Below, in pieces: positions 21,589 to 31,143 of a DNA stretch of 40,159 nucleotides. The stretch comes from Paracamarosporium sp. OC-R06-R3 (taxonomy: Eukaryota; Ascomycota; Dothideomycetes; Pleosporales; Didymosphaeriaceae): positions 1-40,159 of the forward strand of contig JACVRA010000455.1 of the NCBI GenBank assembly GCA_019828545.1. Reading direction: 5' to 3'. The position numbers and the translations under genes were made by a program. Position 1 is the first letter of the stretch. Each line of letters opens with the position of its first letter. A model generated the notes under the pieces. That model did no database searches. It saw nothing but the letters and a program-made list of their open reading frames with translations, and was not told the DNA's origin.

Positions 21589-21857
21589 ATGATCCTGTTC
21601 GCCCTCCTTCGTCTCCTCTTCCTCTCGATTGCCGCACCAATACACACAGATGCCATCGCCGATATCACTTCCGAGCTCGAGGACAAGAGAGCCACTTATG
21701 TATTTTTTTTCACGCCGACACACCCGCTAACATTCAAATTCAAGTCGCAACTCATGGCGGTGCTCACCGCGGCTGGTACGCGTGTAGCCAACCCAACTTC
21801 GAGGCAGATTGTATGTGGGTTTCTTCCACCATAGGCTGTACAAATTTCCTGCTTTGA
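21589..21857 (+). pseudogene. probable small secreted protein gene, frame disrupted
   Basis: From the ATG at 21589 the frame gives a signal-peptide-like start, MILFALLRLLFLSIAAP, then a short acidic pro-region ending in Lys-Arg (ELEDKR), a Kex2-type site. Immediately after is a run of eight T (21703-21710). Past it, the frame that looks like protein (GWYACSQPNFEADC, with a further cysteine) is offset from the signal-peptide frame. A 45-nt intron (21700-21744, branch GCTAAC) can be drawn but leads into a cysteine-poor short tail. Either a homopolymer slip broke the gene or my splice model is wrong. Size, leader and cysteines suggest an effector-like secreted peptide; no family is recognised. 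Confidence 0.4.
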
Positions 21858-23158
21858 ACTGTAGATCTATCGGATTGCCACTGCCAGTTGTTTTCATTGA
21901 CCCGGTCGTGGGAAGCGTCTGCAATATCCACAAGCGAAGCGATTGTGTAACTGGACCACTGGTTGCACGGGCCTGTATCCTAGTTTGTGGGAAATTTCGA
22001 AACTTCGGGCCAGATAGGCAAAATATTATCATAAATAAGCGGGTGAGATGAGGAAGGTATGGTTATCAATGCTACAAGCACGTATGTCAAGGTTTATACA
22101 GCGCGCATGACGCAATGCGACTTCACAACTATTGGCTAAGGCAGAAATGTTCACGGTCCTCAAAATCAGGCATCTGTACCAGAAGGCTGCACTTCAATCA
22201 GTTCATTCACCATGTTACAAAAGTCTATACTCAATCAAAACCTCCACAATTTTAGTCTATTCTTCATAATATCATGTTTCTCGATCCGTCTGCTGGTCTC
22301 GGACTACACATTTTTCGGTACTCGACCAGTAGTTCGGGGCCGTATCTTATGCTGGCTGTTCGAAAACTTTGAATGATAGTGGTGCGCAAGCAAACTGTTA
22401 CTTGTCTATCTTATAGGGCTGTTCTCGATAACATGACAATTTCCCTTTCTAAGCAGTTATTCCGCTATTGTGCAAATTAAGCTTTACATAAAAAAAGACT
22501 GTGTTCCATGATGAGACATCCGATTTTCTTGCCGAGCACCCGCAAGTGCAGCCGATGGACGTTGAAGCGCCCTAACAGGTATGCTTAAGCCCGTGCTAAG
22601 ACTGTTTCTCATAAACTTCACCTGATTAGTAGATGATCAAAGTATTTTAGATAATTGCTCCCTATATTCATTTTTGTATAGAAGCAGCGCGGGTGGTTGA
22701 GTAAGCATGAGTTTGTGCTATTGCACCCATACTTTAGGCATCTCGTACCATATTTACCGGGCGACGTCTTAGTAATAGCTACTACTGTGTGTTAGGGGTG
22801 AAATTACATCTTTTCCGCTCGTTAGACTGACTCTGATATCTGTCACAGACATACAAAGACGATGAAAAATCAGCGATATGTGCTTGCGAATATTGGCTGT
22901 CTCCCCTTGGCGTTTGTAACAGCGATGAATCATCATAAATTCAGTCGAACAGAGACCAACACCCAGAAAATCAAATAGAAGGAGTACACAGACGCGTCAC
23001 GGTGGCACAGTAGCGGTAGCGTAATACATTTGCAGGGATTTGCAGAGCGCTGAGGTGCTATGAATAGCGAGCCCCTGTTACCCCACCTGTCGCACTTTCT
23101 ACAGCTTTTGCTCTCATCGACTTTCGACTGTTCACTCAATTAACACCTTACTGTTATC
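21858..23158. other. intergenic, no gene recognised
   Basis: About 1.3 kb. The first 180 bases include a cysteine-containing frame (to 22051) that could be a continuation of the preceding broken secreted-protein gene. The remainder shows no coding or RNA signal. Confidence 0.5.
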
Positions 23159-24880
23159 ATGGATGGGCTAGCACAGGAGTTAGTCGATCACATAAGCAGT
23201 TATCTCGAGCGTGAAGATCTCAAACGCACGCTCTTTGTGTCGCGCAAATTTCAGCTAGCTGCTGAGCAACTCTCTGGAGCCTTTACCAATTACGAAATGA
23301 CAACAGAGACAGTCTCCACATCACGCTTCATAAACTTGTATCGTGGTCACAGGTTTCCTCTTCTTCAGCATTTGGCGTTTCGAACTTATTTTCCAGCCCT
23401 CGAGAAGGGAACAGATCCACTGCCGTGTCGATACCCTAAAGACATGCTGCTAGAGATGGACAAACATTTCACACGACAGATCAGTACCCTGTTTTCCACT
23501 CTCCTTACGCTTGAAGAGGGCTTGGGATCATATGTGAAGAATACGAAAACGAGCAAGATCAGGCTGACTGTTTACACGCCTACGAGAAAAATTTATCATG
23601 ACGCACACTGCTGGCATCACACTTATATCAGCTGGAGGATCCACTTGTTATCACCTGAGTCGCTACCTGAGGTGAAGTTGATCGGGGAATTAAACATAAA
23701 AAATGGTGGAAAGCTATCCCCTTTCAACGGATACCTCCAAATTCCAGCAGTATACAAGCTTGATCAACGGATTATGATCGACATCGCGAAGAAGCTTCCG
23801 CGCCTACAGCACCTTGAATGTGCAGTGGGCGGTGATGAAATTCCTTCTCCTTTGATGAACGAGGACGAAAACTTTTTTGCACATGATATGGAAGGGCCGC
23901 GTCGCGATTCCCGTCGCGATCTCGCTGAGATCTTAGATCCGATTGCTATACCGTCGCTACAAGGCCTCATCCTGGATTTCATGAACCCTTTCACCGCATG
24001 GCAGAATATTGACCAACGAAATGCTATGCCTAACATGGTTTCACCCGGAACACATGATCTTCTCAGCACAAACCTTCGTATATTTTCACAACAGCTCCGC
24101 CGGCTGGTACTCCATGGCATCTTCGATGAGACCCTCTTCTGGCCTGCTGATAAGGCTTCAAAGGCCCCGTTGTGGCCCAACCTCAAATACCTCAGCGTGA
24201 TGTTCCATTTGAGCACCCCTTCTGGGAGGTGGTACTTCAATGGTGTACACAACGAAGGGGCTACAGAAGGCTTTGACGTAACGGACCAACATTATCCGCC
24301 GTTTGAAACGACCGAAGAGGATATTCGACGGGATGAAAATTTTGATTACATGCCATGGGATGACACTTTCAGCGCTCAATATCGCGTGCTACCAAACGAA
24401 GAGACTTTGGTTCCGTTTCTCAGAGCGTTCGCAACAGCTGCGTCTTCGAGCATGCCATTACTGAAGCAAGCAGCGCTATGGGTGCCATTAAGCCTGAATG
24501 CCAGAGATGTAGATGGATTTTACGAAGACTCCGAAGACGAAGATGGAGGCGCTAAGGACCTGGCTAAGTATCCAGGTCGGAGGCTGCAGAAGCTTGCTTG
24601 GGGGATAGCTTACGCTGCACCACGCGAAGAAGCTTTCTTTGGGTTCAATGCACCGTCTGAGCAACAAAACTCCGAAAAAAGACAATTATGGTGGGAAATT
24701 GGTGATAAATGGAGACCTGATAGGGATTTACAAGAGTTGTTTCGATGCATTGGTCATAAAGAGCATGAAGAACGGCTTGTCGAGTACTGGGAGCATGACT
24801 ACTACGGTTCGGGCCTGATTGACCGTCGTCATTTCGAGGATTTCGAAGAGCGTGTCTTTAAGCTGTCACAATCATCTTAA
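23159..24880 (+). CDS. F-box-like protein of a fungal lineage-specific type
   Basis: A single exon of 573 residues. It opens directly with a degenerate F-box, MDGLAQELVDHISSYLERED followed by LFVSRKFQLAAEQL. The long remainder has LQHLECAV, LQGLILDFMNPF and LKYLSVMFHLST segments at intervals, resembling a degenerate leucine-rich or solenoid substrate-binding region, and acidic patches (EDSEDEDGG) before the C-terminus. Such proteins are numerous in Pleosporales genomes and are inferred SCF adaptors. The ATG lies immediately before the F-box helix and has no in-frame alternative upstream of note. Confidence 0.75.
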   Translation: MDGLAQELVDHISSYLEREDLKRTLFVSRKFQLAAEQLSGAFTNYEMTTETVSTSRFINLYRGHRFPLLQHLAFRTYFPALEKGTDPLPCRYPKDMLLEMDKHFTRQISTLFSTLLTLEEGLGSYVKNTKTSKIRLTVYTPTRKIYHDAHCWHHTYISWRIHLLSPESLPEVKLIGELNIKNGGKLSPFNGYLQIPAVYKLDQRIMIDIAKKLPRLQHLECAVGGDEIPSPLMNEDENFFAHDMEGPRRDSRRDLAEILDPIAIPSLQGLILDFMNPFTAWQNIDQRNAMPNMVSPGTHDLLSTNLRIFSQQLRRLVLHGIFDETLFWPADKASKAPLWPNLKYLSVMFHLSTPSGRWYFNGVHNEGATEGFDVTDQHYPPFETTEEDIRRDENFDYMPWDDTFSAQYRVLPNEETLVPFLRAFATAASSSMPLLKQAALWVPLSLNARDVDGFYEDSEDEDGGAKDLAKYPGRRLQKLAWGIAYAAPREEAFFGFNAPSEQQNSEKRQLWWEIGDKWRPDRDLQELFRCIGHKEHEERLVEYWEHDYYGSGLIDRRHFEDFEERVFKLSQSS

Positions 24881-25776
24881 TTCTCTTGCATTCTCACGAT
24901 CCCATGCAGAGACATCGTAAGACCGAAGCATCTTTCCAACTCCATCTTCATCGCAGTCTATTCTACTCCATGTTCTCTACCCGCCCCAGCCATATTCAAA
25001 CTCAGTATAAAGTCTTATATGTTCCTGATAATTTTGTGAAGGCCCCCTCGTGGGTAATGTGAAATGCTTCATTGTAGTGATGTTTCACCAAGTCATCATC
25101 ACTACTATGGCTCATCAACTGTACCGGGAACCAACATCCTGTACAGTTGTCACCATGTACGGAATAATGCGGTCTTCGGTGATGAGTGCATTTCCTAGAA
25201 GAAACGGGGAACTATACGAACACAGTATGTAATTGTTGCTTAATGCGAGGTCTATACGCATCACCTTGGTTTTTTTAGAAGAAAATCACCTGCAGAAGTG
25301 GAGAGAGTAGTAACAAGTACTGATAATTACCAAAGTCCCCTCAATTATCTAGACTTGCATCTACACAACAGACATACTGGCCATGAATATCGGGAATGAG
25401 AGAAACGCACGCAGAGAGCTCGCCCCATCTTAGCAGCAGATCACAAGAAAGGGAACCCCGAGAATCTTGTATAACAGTGCACGGAAAACGAAAATCGAAA
25501 CATGCATTGTCAGGATCGCGGCGTTTTGCCCCTCGGTTGGCTAATTTAAGTCCGTATGGGGCACAGTCGGAAACTTTGGAGGCCTGCGTTCTGGCCACAA
25601 CTTATGAACCAAACCTGAATGAAGCTGAAGATATTTTTACTGTCATAAATTCTTCGAAGTGATTCTACATCTGGAGTACGACCTCATAGCTTAATCCTGC
25701 TATCTGCTACTGATGAAACGCCTCCTCAAAACGCCTAGAACTCCACGCTATTTGTCTGTATTTCCGCAATCCCAGG
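24881..25776. other. intergenic, no gene recognised
   Basis: About 900 bases. The plus-strand frame at 25396-25662 has no motif and is probably chance. The last 50 bases hold the remnant C-terminal frame of the Rieske-type gene downstream of its stop. Confidence 0.55.
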
Positions 25777-26865
25777 TTAAATTTTTCTACCTTCGCGCCT
25801 TTCACGGGCAGCATGTTCATAAACAATCTCACGACATCTCTTCTGAAAAAAGATAGGTCCTTTCTCCTTGTGGGGATGCAGTTCGCCGTTGACGAAAATT
25901 CCAGCCTCGATGTTCTTCTGTGATCGTTCGCACAGTACCTTGTCTTCCGACATGACGCGCTTATAGGTGTCACTGATGAGCAAGAAATCCTCCTCGGCAG
26001 AATTCTTGTTGCGCCACACTTCGTAGTACATGATGCTCTCTGTAGGTGATTTTGGCATGAACTTTTGAATGAAGAGGAAGTGTTTCGTGACCGTGAAAGA
26101 GACATTGGGGAAACAATATGTCGAGCAAATCTCCTGACCAAGAGCCTTGCGCTCTTCGGGCGTGTTAGGTTTGTGCTGGATATGATCGCCCTTTGGATCG
26201 CAGTATACATCGTAGGCCTCGAGGTCAATTAGACCCGTTGTAAGATCCGGGTGCGTGGTGGCGCAGTGATAACACTCATTGAAATTGTCTGCAAGGATCT
26301 TCCAGTTGAATGGGCCTATGAGATTCCAGGTGTGGTCGAACTCATAGTCATCGAAATCGAATTGATCGAATCGTGTCTGCTCATCAATATGATCAAAACG
26401 GGATTCCCATGATACCTCAGGCTTCTCATTAGGGTCCATATTGATCCAGATGAACCCGTTCCTGTCGATTCGTGTGTGAATAGATTTTTGGGAGCTAGTG
26501 TTCGCAATAGCTTTATCGTCAACACCGTGAAGAGCCCGTATCTCGCCCGCGGAGTCTTTGTAGATGATGACGTCGTAGTTGGCTATATCGTAGTGTAGGT
26601 AGTCACCAGAGTTGTGCAGTCTTGACTGGTGGGTAATGAGAAGCCATCGGCGAGAGAAGATGGCACGTCTCTCAAGTTGATACATCTCCTCTGATGTGTA
26701 CCAATTCGCTGGCAGAGCACGCACTGACTGGGTCTTCAGTGATTGGCCCTTGGACGGACGGGCAACAGCTCCACCGAAGCCAAGGTACCCGAAAAGTGAT
26801 CCGACCATGACTAATGATGGGATGGAAATGTAGTTCGAAACTGAAAGGACTCGTAGATCAAGCAT
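25777..26865 (-). CDS. Rieske-type aromatic/choline-like oxygenase lacking its Rieske cluster motif
   Basis: A single exon of 362 residues. After a hydrophobic N-terminal segment (about 12-35), family landmarks are LPANWYTSEEMYQLERRAIF, RRWLLITHQSRL, GDYLHYDIANYDVIIYKD, NGFIWINMDP and the mononuclear-iron site NECYHCATTHPDL (196-208), with H200 and H205 as iron ligands. The region that should hold CxH and CxxH of the [2Fe-2S] cluster is absent: the chain passes from EIRALHG (109-114) straight to VDDKAIANTSS and SIHTRID, skipping about 45-55 residues. No intron could hide them. Without the cluster, electron transfer to the iron should fail, so the gene is probably inactive or newly repurposed. 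It also ends at GRKI-TAA, where relatives usually continue with Trp-Pro; TGG to TAA fits RIP-type G-to-A change. Confidence 0.8.
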   Translation of the reverse strand: MLDLRVLSVSNYISIPSLVMVGSLFGYLGFGGAVARPSKGQSLKTQSVRALPANWYTSEEMYQLERRAIFSRRWLLITHQSRLHNSGDYLHYDIANYDVIIYKDSAGEIRALHGVDDKAIANTSSQKSIHTRIDRNGFIWINMDPNEKPEVSWESRFDHIDEQTRFDQFDFDDYEFDHTWNLIGPFNWKILADNFNECYHCATTHPDLTTGLIDLEAYDVYCDPKGDHIQHKPNTPEERKALGQEICSTYCFPNVSFTVTKHFLFIQKFMPKSPTESIMYYEVWRNKNSAEEDFLLISDTYKRVMSEDKVLCERSQKNIEAGIFVNGELHPHKEKGPIFFQKRCREIVYEHAARERREGRKI

Positions 26866-28184
26866 GATAGACGTCCAACTGAAGACACTGATGAAAACAT
26901 AGGAGACGAGCCCCGGACCATCTATTTATTGAAGATATGTCTATTATACGCAAGAGTGTTACTCGAACAATCTAATTTAGCAAACCGATCCACCAATATC
27001 TCATGAGGGGATGGTGTCCAGTCGCTTTCGTTGGTATGACTGTCCAGCGGGATGCGCGAACGCGATCGGGCTGTAATTACCTATCCAAATCTCCAGTGCG
27101 ACAGATACCATCACATGCGATAAGCGCCTCGAATATCGGAGTCGCCATCGTGATCAGCCCAGTCAAAAGCTCAGGGTCCCAACAAGGAACTAGAACCCAC
27201 TAGCCTATCACCCACGACCGAAGCGAAGACTAGGCCAATCAGACGCGAGTATATTCCGGGCGATGAGGCTAATGATAGTGCGACGAGGCTGTCTTCGCCT
27301 GTTGCCCCTCAATGCCACCAGCCTGGGTGGGAACTATTTCCCGATTTGGTCATCAAACACTGCCCCGGATCTCGACCAATTTGTCACTCCAACGAGCGGG
27401 GATTAACAGAACTGGCGAATTCATTATAAGCAATCCACACACAGTCAGCAAGTCGTTCGTTACTGCCCTGAGTCTTGCGGCTCTAAACATGCCGCGCCAC
27501 CACTTGCGTCGGGAGCGGTACCAATATCCTAACATCGGCCGTGACAGGCCAGCCGTGGGGTTTACCCTCTCTTCTCTTCCAAAATCTGCCTAATATATGC
27601 TAGAACATGCTAGTTTTCAAGAACGTGATTCCGACGGTCGTTCGAGGGTGTGAAAAGAGCCCATGAGCTATTCTCGAAACTTTGAAGCTTTACCAGCAAT
27701 CCAACTAAAGCTCTTGAACGGTTTTGCGTAGGTTCTCTCTCAAATCGATCATATACTAGCTCTCATGAACACGTAACCCTTCTTTGTTCGCGCAATCGTT
27801 ATCCATACCCAAACCAACCTTTCCAGAATCGATCATATTGACAATCCGTTTCCCGTCCAATTACGTATAACACGAACAGATAACCGGCGCATTACCAGTG
27901 ACAACAATTGGGTGACCAGGACGAGCCGCACGTGAAGCGAGACAACAAACACAAGTGATACTGTGTACATTAATTTTGAAGTAACTTGGCTCATCTAATA
28001 CTACTACCAATAATTTCTTCTTAATGTAGGGGTTTAACATCAATGGCAAGGCTGTTTCTGAGTCTTAGTGGTCGCACAGCATACTTAGGCGTTCCGAATG
28101 TCAAACACGACTTCTCCGGCGATACTGCACCGGGCTAAGGTGTTGGAGTCGGATTGAATTATTTTTGTGTCGATAAGTAAGATT
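26866..28184. other. intergenic, no gene recognised
   Basis: About 1.3 kb. Frames at 27003-27203 and 27312-27593 have no motif or splice support. At 28085-28300 the minus strand has an alternative reading (EKYVVQREILLIDTKII, ARCSIAGEV) that could be the true last exon of the next gene instead of the one chosen. Confidence 0.5.
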
Positions 28185-28753
28185 TCACGCTGGACCACAT
28201 ACTTTTCCGCACAATATTCTCTGGTTTTCCCACCAGAGACCAAGTTTACCCATTTCTTGTCCAGCCTCAACAACAAGGTGAATTGGTGTGTCCTGCCCAA
28301 CTTCCGGAATCGAGGATGCTATATGCCAGGTACTCAATGCTCCCGATCTTACCCAGGTAGCAAGAAGCATATCCGTGTCCTTCAGGTCACTTAGATACGT
28401 TCGGCTTTATAGCAGATAGCGAGAAGACATACAAATGCATATGGGTCAGTATTTTCTACCATGCTCGAATTCTTCGAGCAGGAGATGGATATGTATTCCC
28501 CGACTCCAGAATATTCGCATGCACCGGTTGGGGAGATCACTCTGGTGTCGGTGACTTGGAAGGTAGCGCAAGAGGTGGTGCCCCCAGCAAAGTGACCGGC
28601 GGCGTTGAGACATCCATAGATTGTGGTCGGATCGCATCGGGCTATAACATAGATTCTCCCACTTCCAGTGTAATTTGCATTGGTCTGGATATCAAGTGCA
28701 CTAGCAATTGTGTTACAGAAGAGGACGAAGAAGAGGGAAGTGGCAAATTGCAT
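28185..28753 (-). CDS. small secreted cysteine-rich protein
   Basis: The ATG at 28753 starts a clear signal peptide, MQFATSLFFVLFCNTIASA. Exon 1 runs to 28433; a 53-nt intron (28432-28380, GTATGT...AAG) leads to exon 2 ending at 28185, total 171 residues. The mature part has cysteines in ARCDP, YGC, TTSCATF, GACEYS and ISCSKN, possible N-glycosylation sites NYT and NSS, and, in the spliced tail, ILCGKVCGPA. If unspliced, the frame ends at 28391 after 120 residues, also with two more cysteines. The compact beta-rich, Cys-spaced pattern resembles fungal apoplastic effector-like proteins; no family is recognised. The signal peptide and exon 1 are firm, the 3' end is not. Confidence 0.6.
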
Positions 28754-29777
28754 CGCGGTCTGGGATGGTGAGGTCGTTGTGGACTTCCTGTACTGAAATG
28801 AGACGTAAAGGGGCGTTGCGAATAACATTTTAGGTTTCACGACCACGTTTACACATATGTTCGGCCTGTTGAATGTTTTTCGTGCTGCCTGCTTAGCGAC
28901 CACGTGACTGAAAAACAGGAGCCCGAAACCTCATGCGAGCTACAGGATGAGACCCCTTGACTCCTGTAGCAGAACTACGCTCCATATAAACCATTGAATA
29001 AGTAGTCTCAGTTGATCGGCAATGCGCTCCCCATCTTGAAGCGTCACGGTTGGCTAACAGTTCGTGAGCTGAAAACTACTGCGACTCTTCTTGTGGCTAA
29101 AATCAGGGTATTCAATCATCTTCATGAGAGTTTTTCAAAGCACTCAGCTCCCCTACGCGGCTCATGGTTATCTTCTTCTTGATGTTTGGCTCTTTCGAAG
29201 GATTTCCATTGAACGGGGACGCGAAGCGCGCAGATTAGGTGCAGTGACGACTTCACTACGAAATAGATAAAGGTGATGATAACGATAGATAAGAGAAACT
29301 CAATTGTCACAGAATATTATCCGCGAGGGTCTCCAATTCTCGGCTGAGGTTATAGCACGAGAGGCTCAGAGGTCGACGATTCGCCGTTGACGTAGGTGAA
29401 ATATTGATTTTCACTTTGGATATTGTCCTAGAACTTTTGTTGAAAGAGTGTATAGAGACCAGTTTAGCCTTACTGGTAAGTATGGCAAATGTAAACATTT
29501 GCAGTCGTGCAGGCAAGGCGTAGGATTGGGCTAGATCGAATCAGCTGCGATTATATTGGCCGTGGTGGAAAGTGCAGAGATAACCATTGAGGGAGCAAGT
29601 AACTCTTGAATGGGTTTACAGAAAAACTAGAAAGGCGTACAGTGACCTGAGAGTATTTCACTGCGTGTATAATGCGCTCGCATATCGCACGCTTTTGGGC
29701 AAAACATCTGGTACTGGTTCAAAGACGCACTAAATGCTGTACATACCGTATCAACCGTAGGTCAAGTACCACTTATG
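28754..29777. other. intergenic, no gene recognised
   Basis: About 1 kb. A minus-strand frame at 29310-29122 encodes one membrane-like helix (FLLSIVIITFIYFVV) but starts at GTG, with no ATG and no obvious upstream exon, so it is left uncalled. Confidence 0.5.
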
Positions 29778-30070
29778 CTACCTTCTTGCTTCCCAAACCA
29801 CCAGTTCATTCATCTCTTCAGAACACTATGTTTTACCGTGATCTACACGCATCTGGACTTACGGTCACCTACAAATGTAGTTCCAGCTGCATTTCTCGGT
29901 TTACTATCCATTTTGCCAACCGCGGTAATCTTGTGGTCGCCATGTGCATTGATCCAGTTGACGTACACACTGACTCTACCGTCTATGTTTAATGCCTGTT
30001 TCGCAACCTTAATCCCGTCTTTTCTGGCTTCCGTGAACTCCTCCGGGAGAGAATCGATGATAGTTTTCAT
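29778..30070 (-). CDS. small hypothetical protein, start uncertain
   Basis: From the ATG at 30070 (MKTIIDSLPEEFTEARKDG) exon 1 runs to 29863. A 47-nt intron (29862-29816, GTAAGT...AAG) joins, in phase, an exon of 38 bases ending in VVWEARR and TAG at 29778. The product is 81 residues. The open frame extends upstream of the ATG to about 30136 (IDLNN, TPTKQKQ), so an unseen 5' exon may exist. The segment SVYVNWINAHGDHKITAVGK looks like real beta-rich protein. No signal peptide or family is recognised. It could also be the 3' end of a decayed gene. Confidence 0.4.
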
Positions 30071-31143
30071 GTTATTCAGATCGATACCTGCTTGTTTCTG
30101 CTTCGTCGGCGTGTATGATAAAACAAACAAATATTTCTAGCCATGGGAGTAAATAGGTCATATATATCGCGGGAGAAGTATACAATTGATTAGAAAAGGC
30201 TCTGTCACTTTCAACAGCAACCAGCTTGTAGGATACCTATAAAGATACTAAAGAGACGAGGGTAGTGATCGACGTCTTCTCTACAGCCAATCCTCGATAG
30301 ATCTTTTTACTCTTATGCATGTTGAGTATTGTTTTTGACGAAAATCCGACATATGCCTTGGTACAAAAAAAGATACAAAAAAAGGTGATTCCCCTAGGAA
30401 TCGACACAAAAGTAGGGCGCACTCTTATGCATACGTAACCACGCTACTACTCTCTAAGCCTGCTTACCATAAGAGCTTTCCTCCGTTGTTTCGCTTATTT
30501 CCTATCTCCCGTGTCCATGCAGTCAGCACAGCATCGCTACGTACAAGCTTGGCGATCAAAACCTGCAATTCTCATCTACTACGCCTCAAACTTGGCATTA
30601 CTGGTCAGCCGAGGTATCATATGAAATCTAGGCAGCAGCAATGCAGACGACAAAATGGTACTCTCTTATTACATAGTAACTGATCAATGTCATCTTTCGA
30701 TAGCTACTACTGTTTGCGTAAGCTAGGAAAGAAGATAGAAAGAGAAGCTTAATAGCATGGGAGAGGCAGGGTGGATAAATGGAAGAGAGTCTGTTGCTAG
30801 AGCGCAGGCGTCCGAGGGTATCATACACCCTACCTATCGTGGGTTCGCGGATCGGACTCTTAGATTCGTACGAAAGTTTCCCTTTGCATACCCAGCAAAT
30901 CCTTCAAAATCCTGCCGAGGCTAGATGTTTGAGCAAGGGGGATTGTACGATAAATTCTGGTAGATAAATTATTATCATCCTTGATAATACTTTGGATTTA
31001 ATGTGAGCATGATGCTTTCATTTGAGTGGGTGGATTACTGTAATCTAAAGATATACTTTTGGATATCCTGAGCTTGCTTTGTTCCGCATTCCTCATCTTT
31101 TTCGTAATCTCGCCTCGTACTGTTGTAATATCTGCCTCAAGTC
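30071..31143. other. intergenic with one dispersed repeat copy
   Basis: About 1.07 kb. Apart from the short element at 30309-30432 I see no gene; the frames at 30486-30683 and 30779-30967 lack support. Confidence 0.55.
30309..30432 (+). mobile_element. ~100-bp dispersed element, copy 2, flanked by 12-bp direct repeats
   Basis: ACTCTTATGCAT occurs at 30309-30320 and 30421-30432 with differing bases on both sides. The 100 bp between match the minus strand of 2760-2867: GTTG...GTTTTTG, GCATATGCC-type box, CCTTGGTACAAAAAAAG, GTGATTCCCC, GACACAAAA and GGGCG. This copy carries an internal duplication of AAAAAAAGATAC-like sequence and lacks the long A-rich tail of copy 1. Confidence 0.65.

Noticed and set aside
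25396..25662. 88-codon plus-strand frame
   Set aside because: No motif, no splice signals, biased composition; probably chance.
29122..29310. 62-codon frame with one membrane-like helix
   Set aside because: Starts at GTG, with no ATG and no acceptor or upstream exon that would make a gene.
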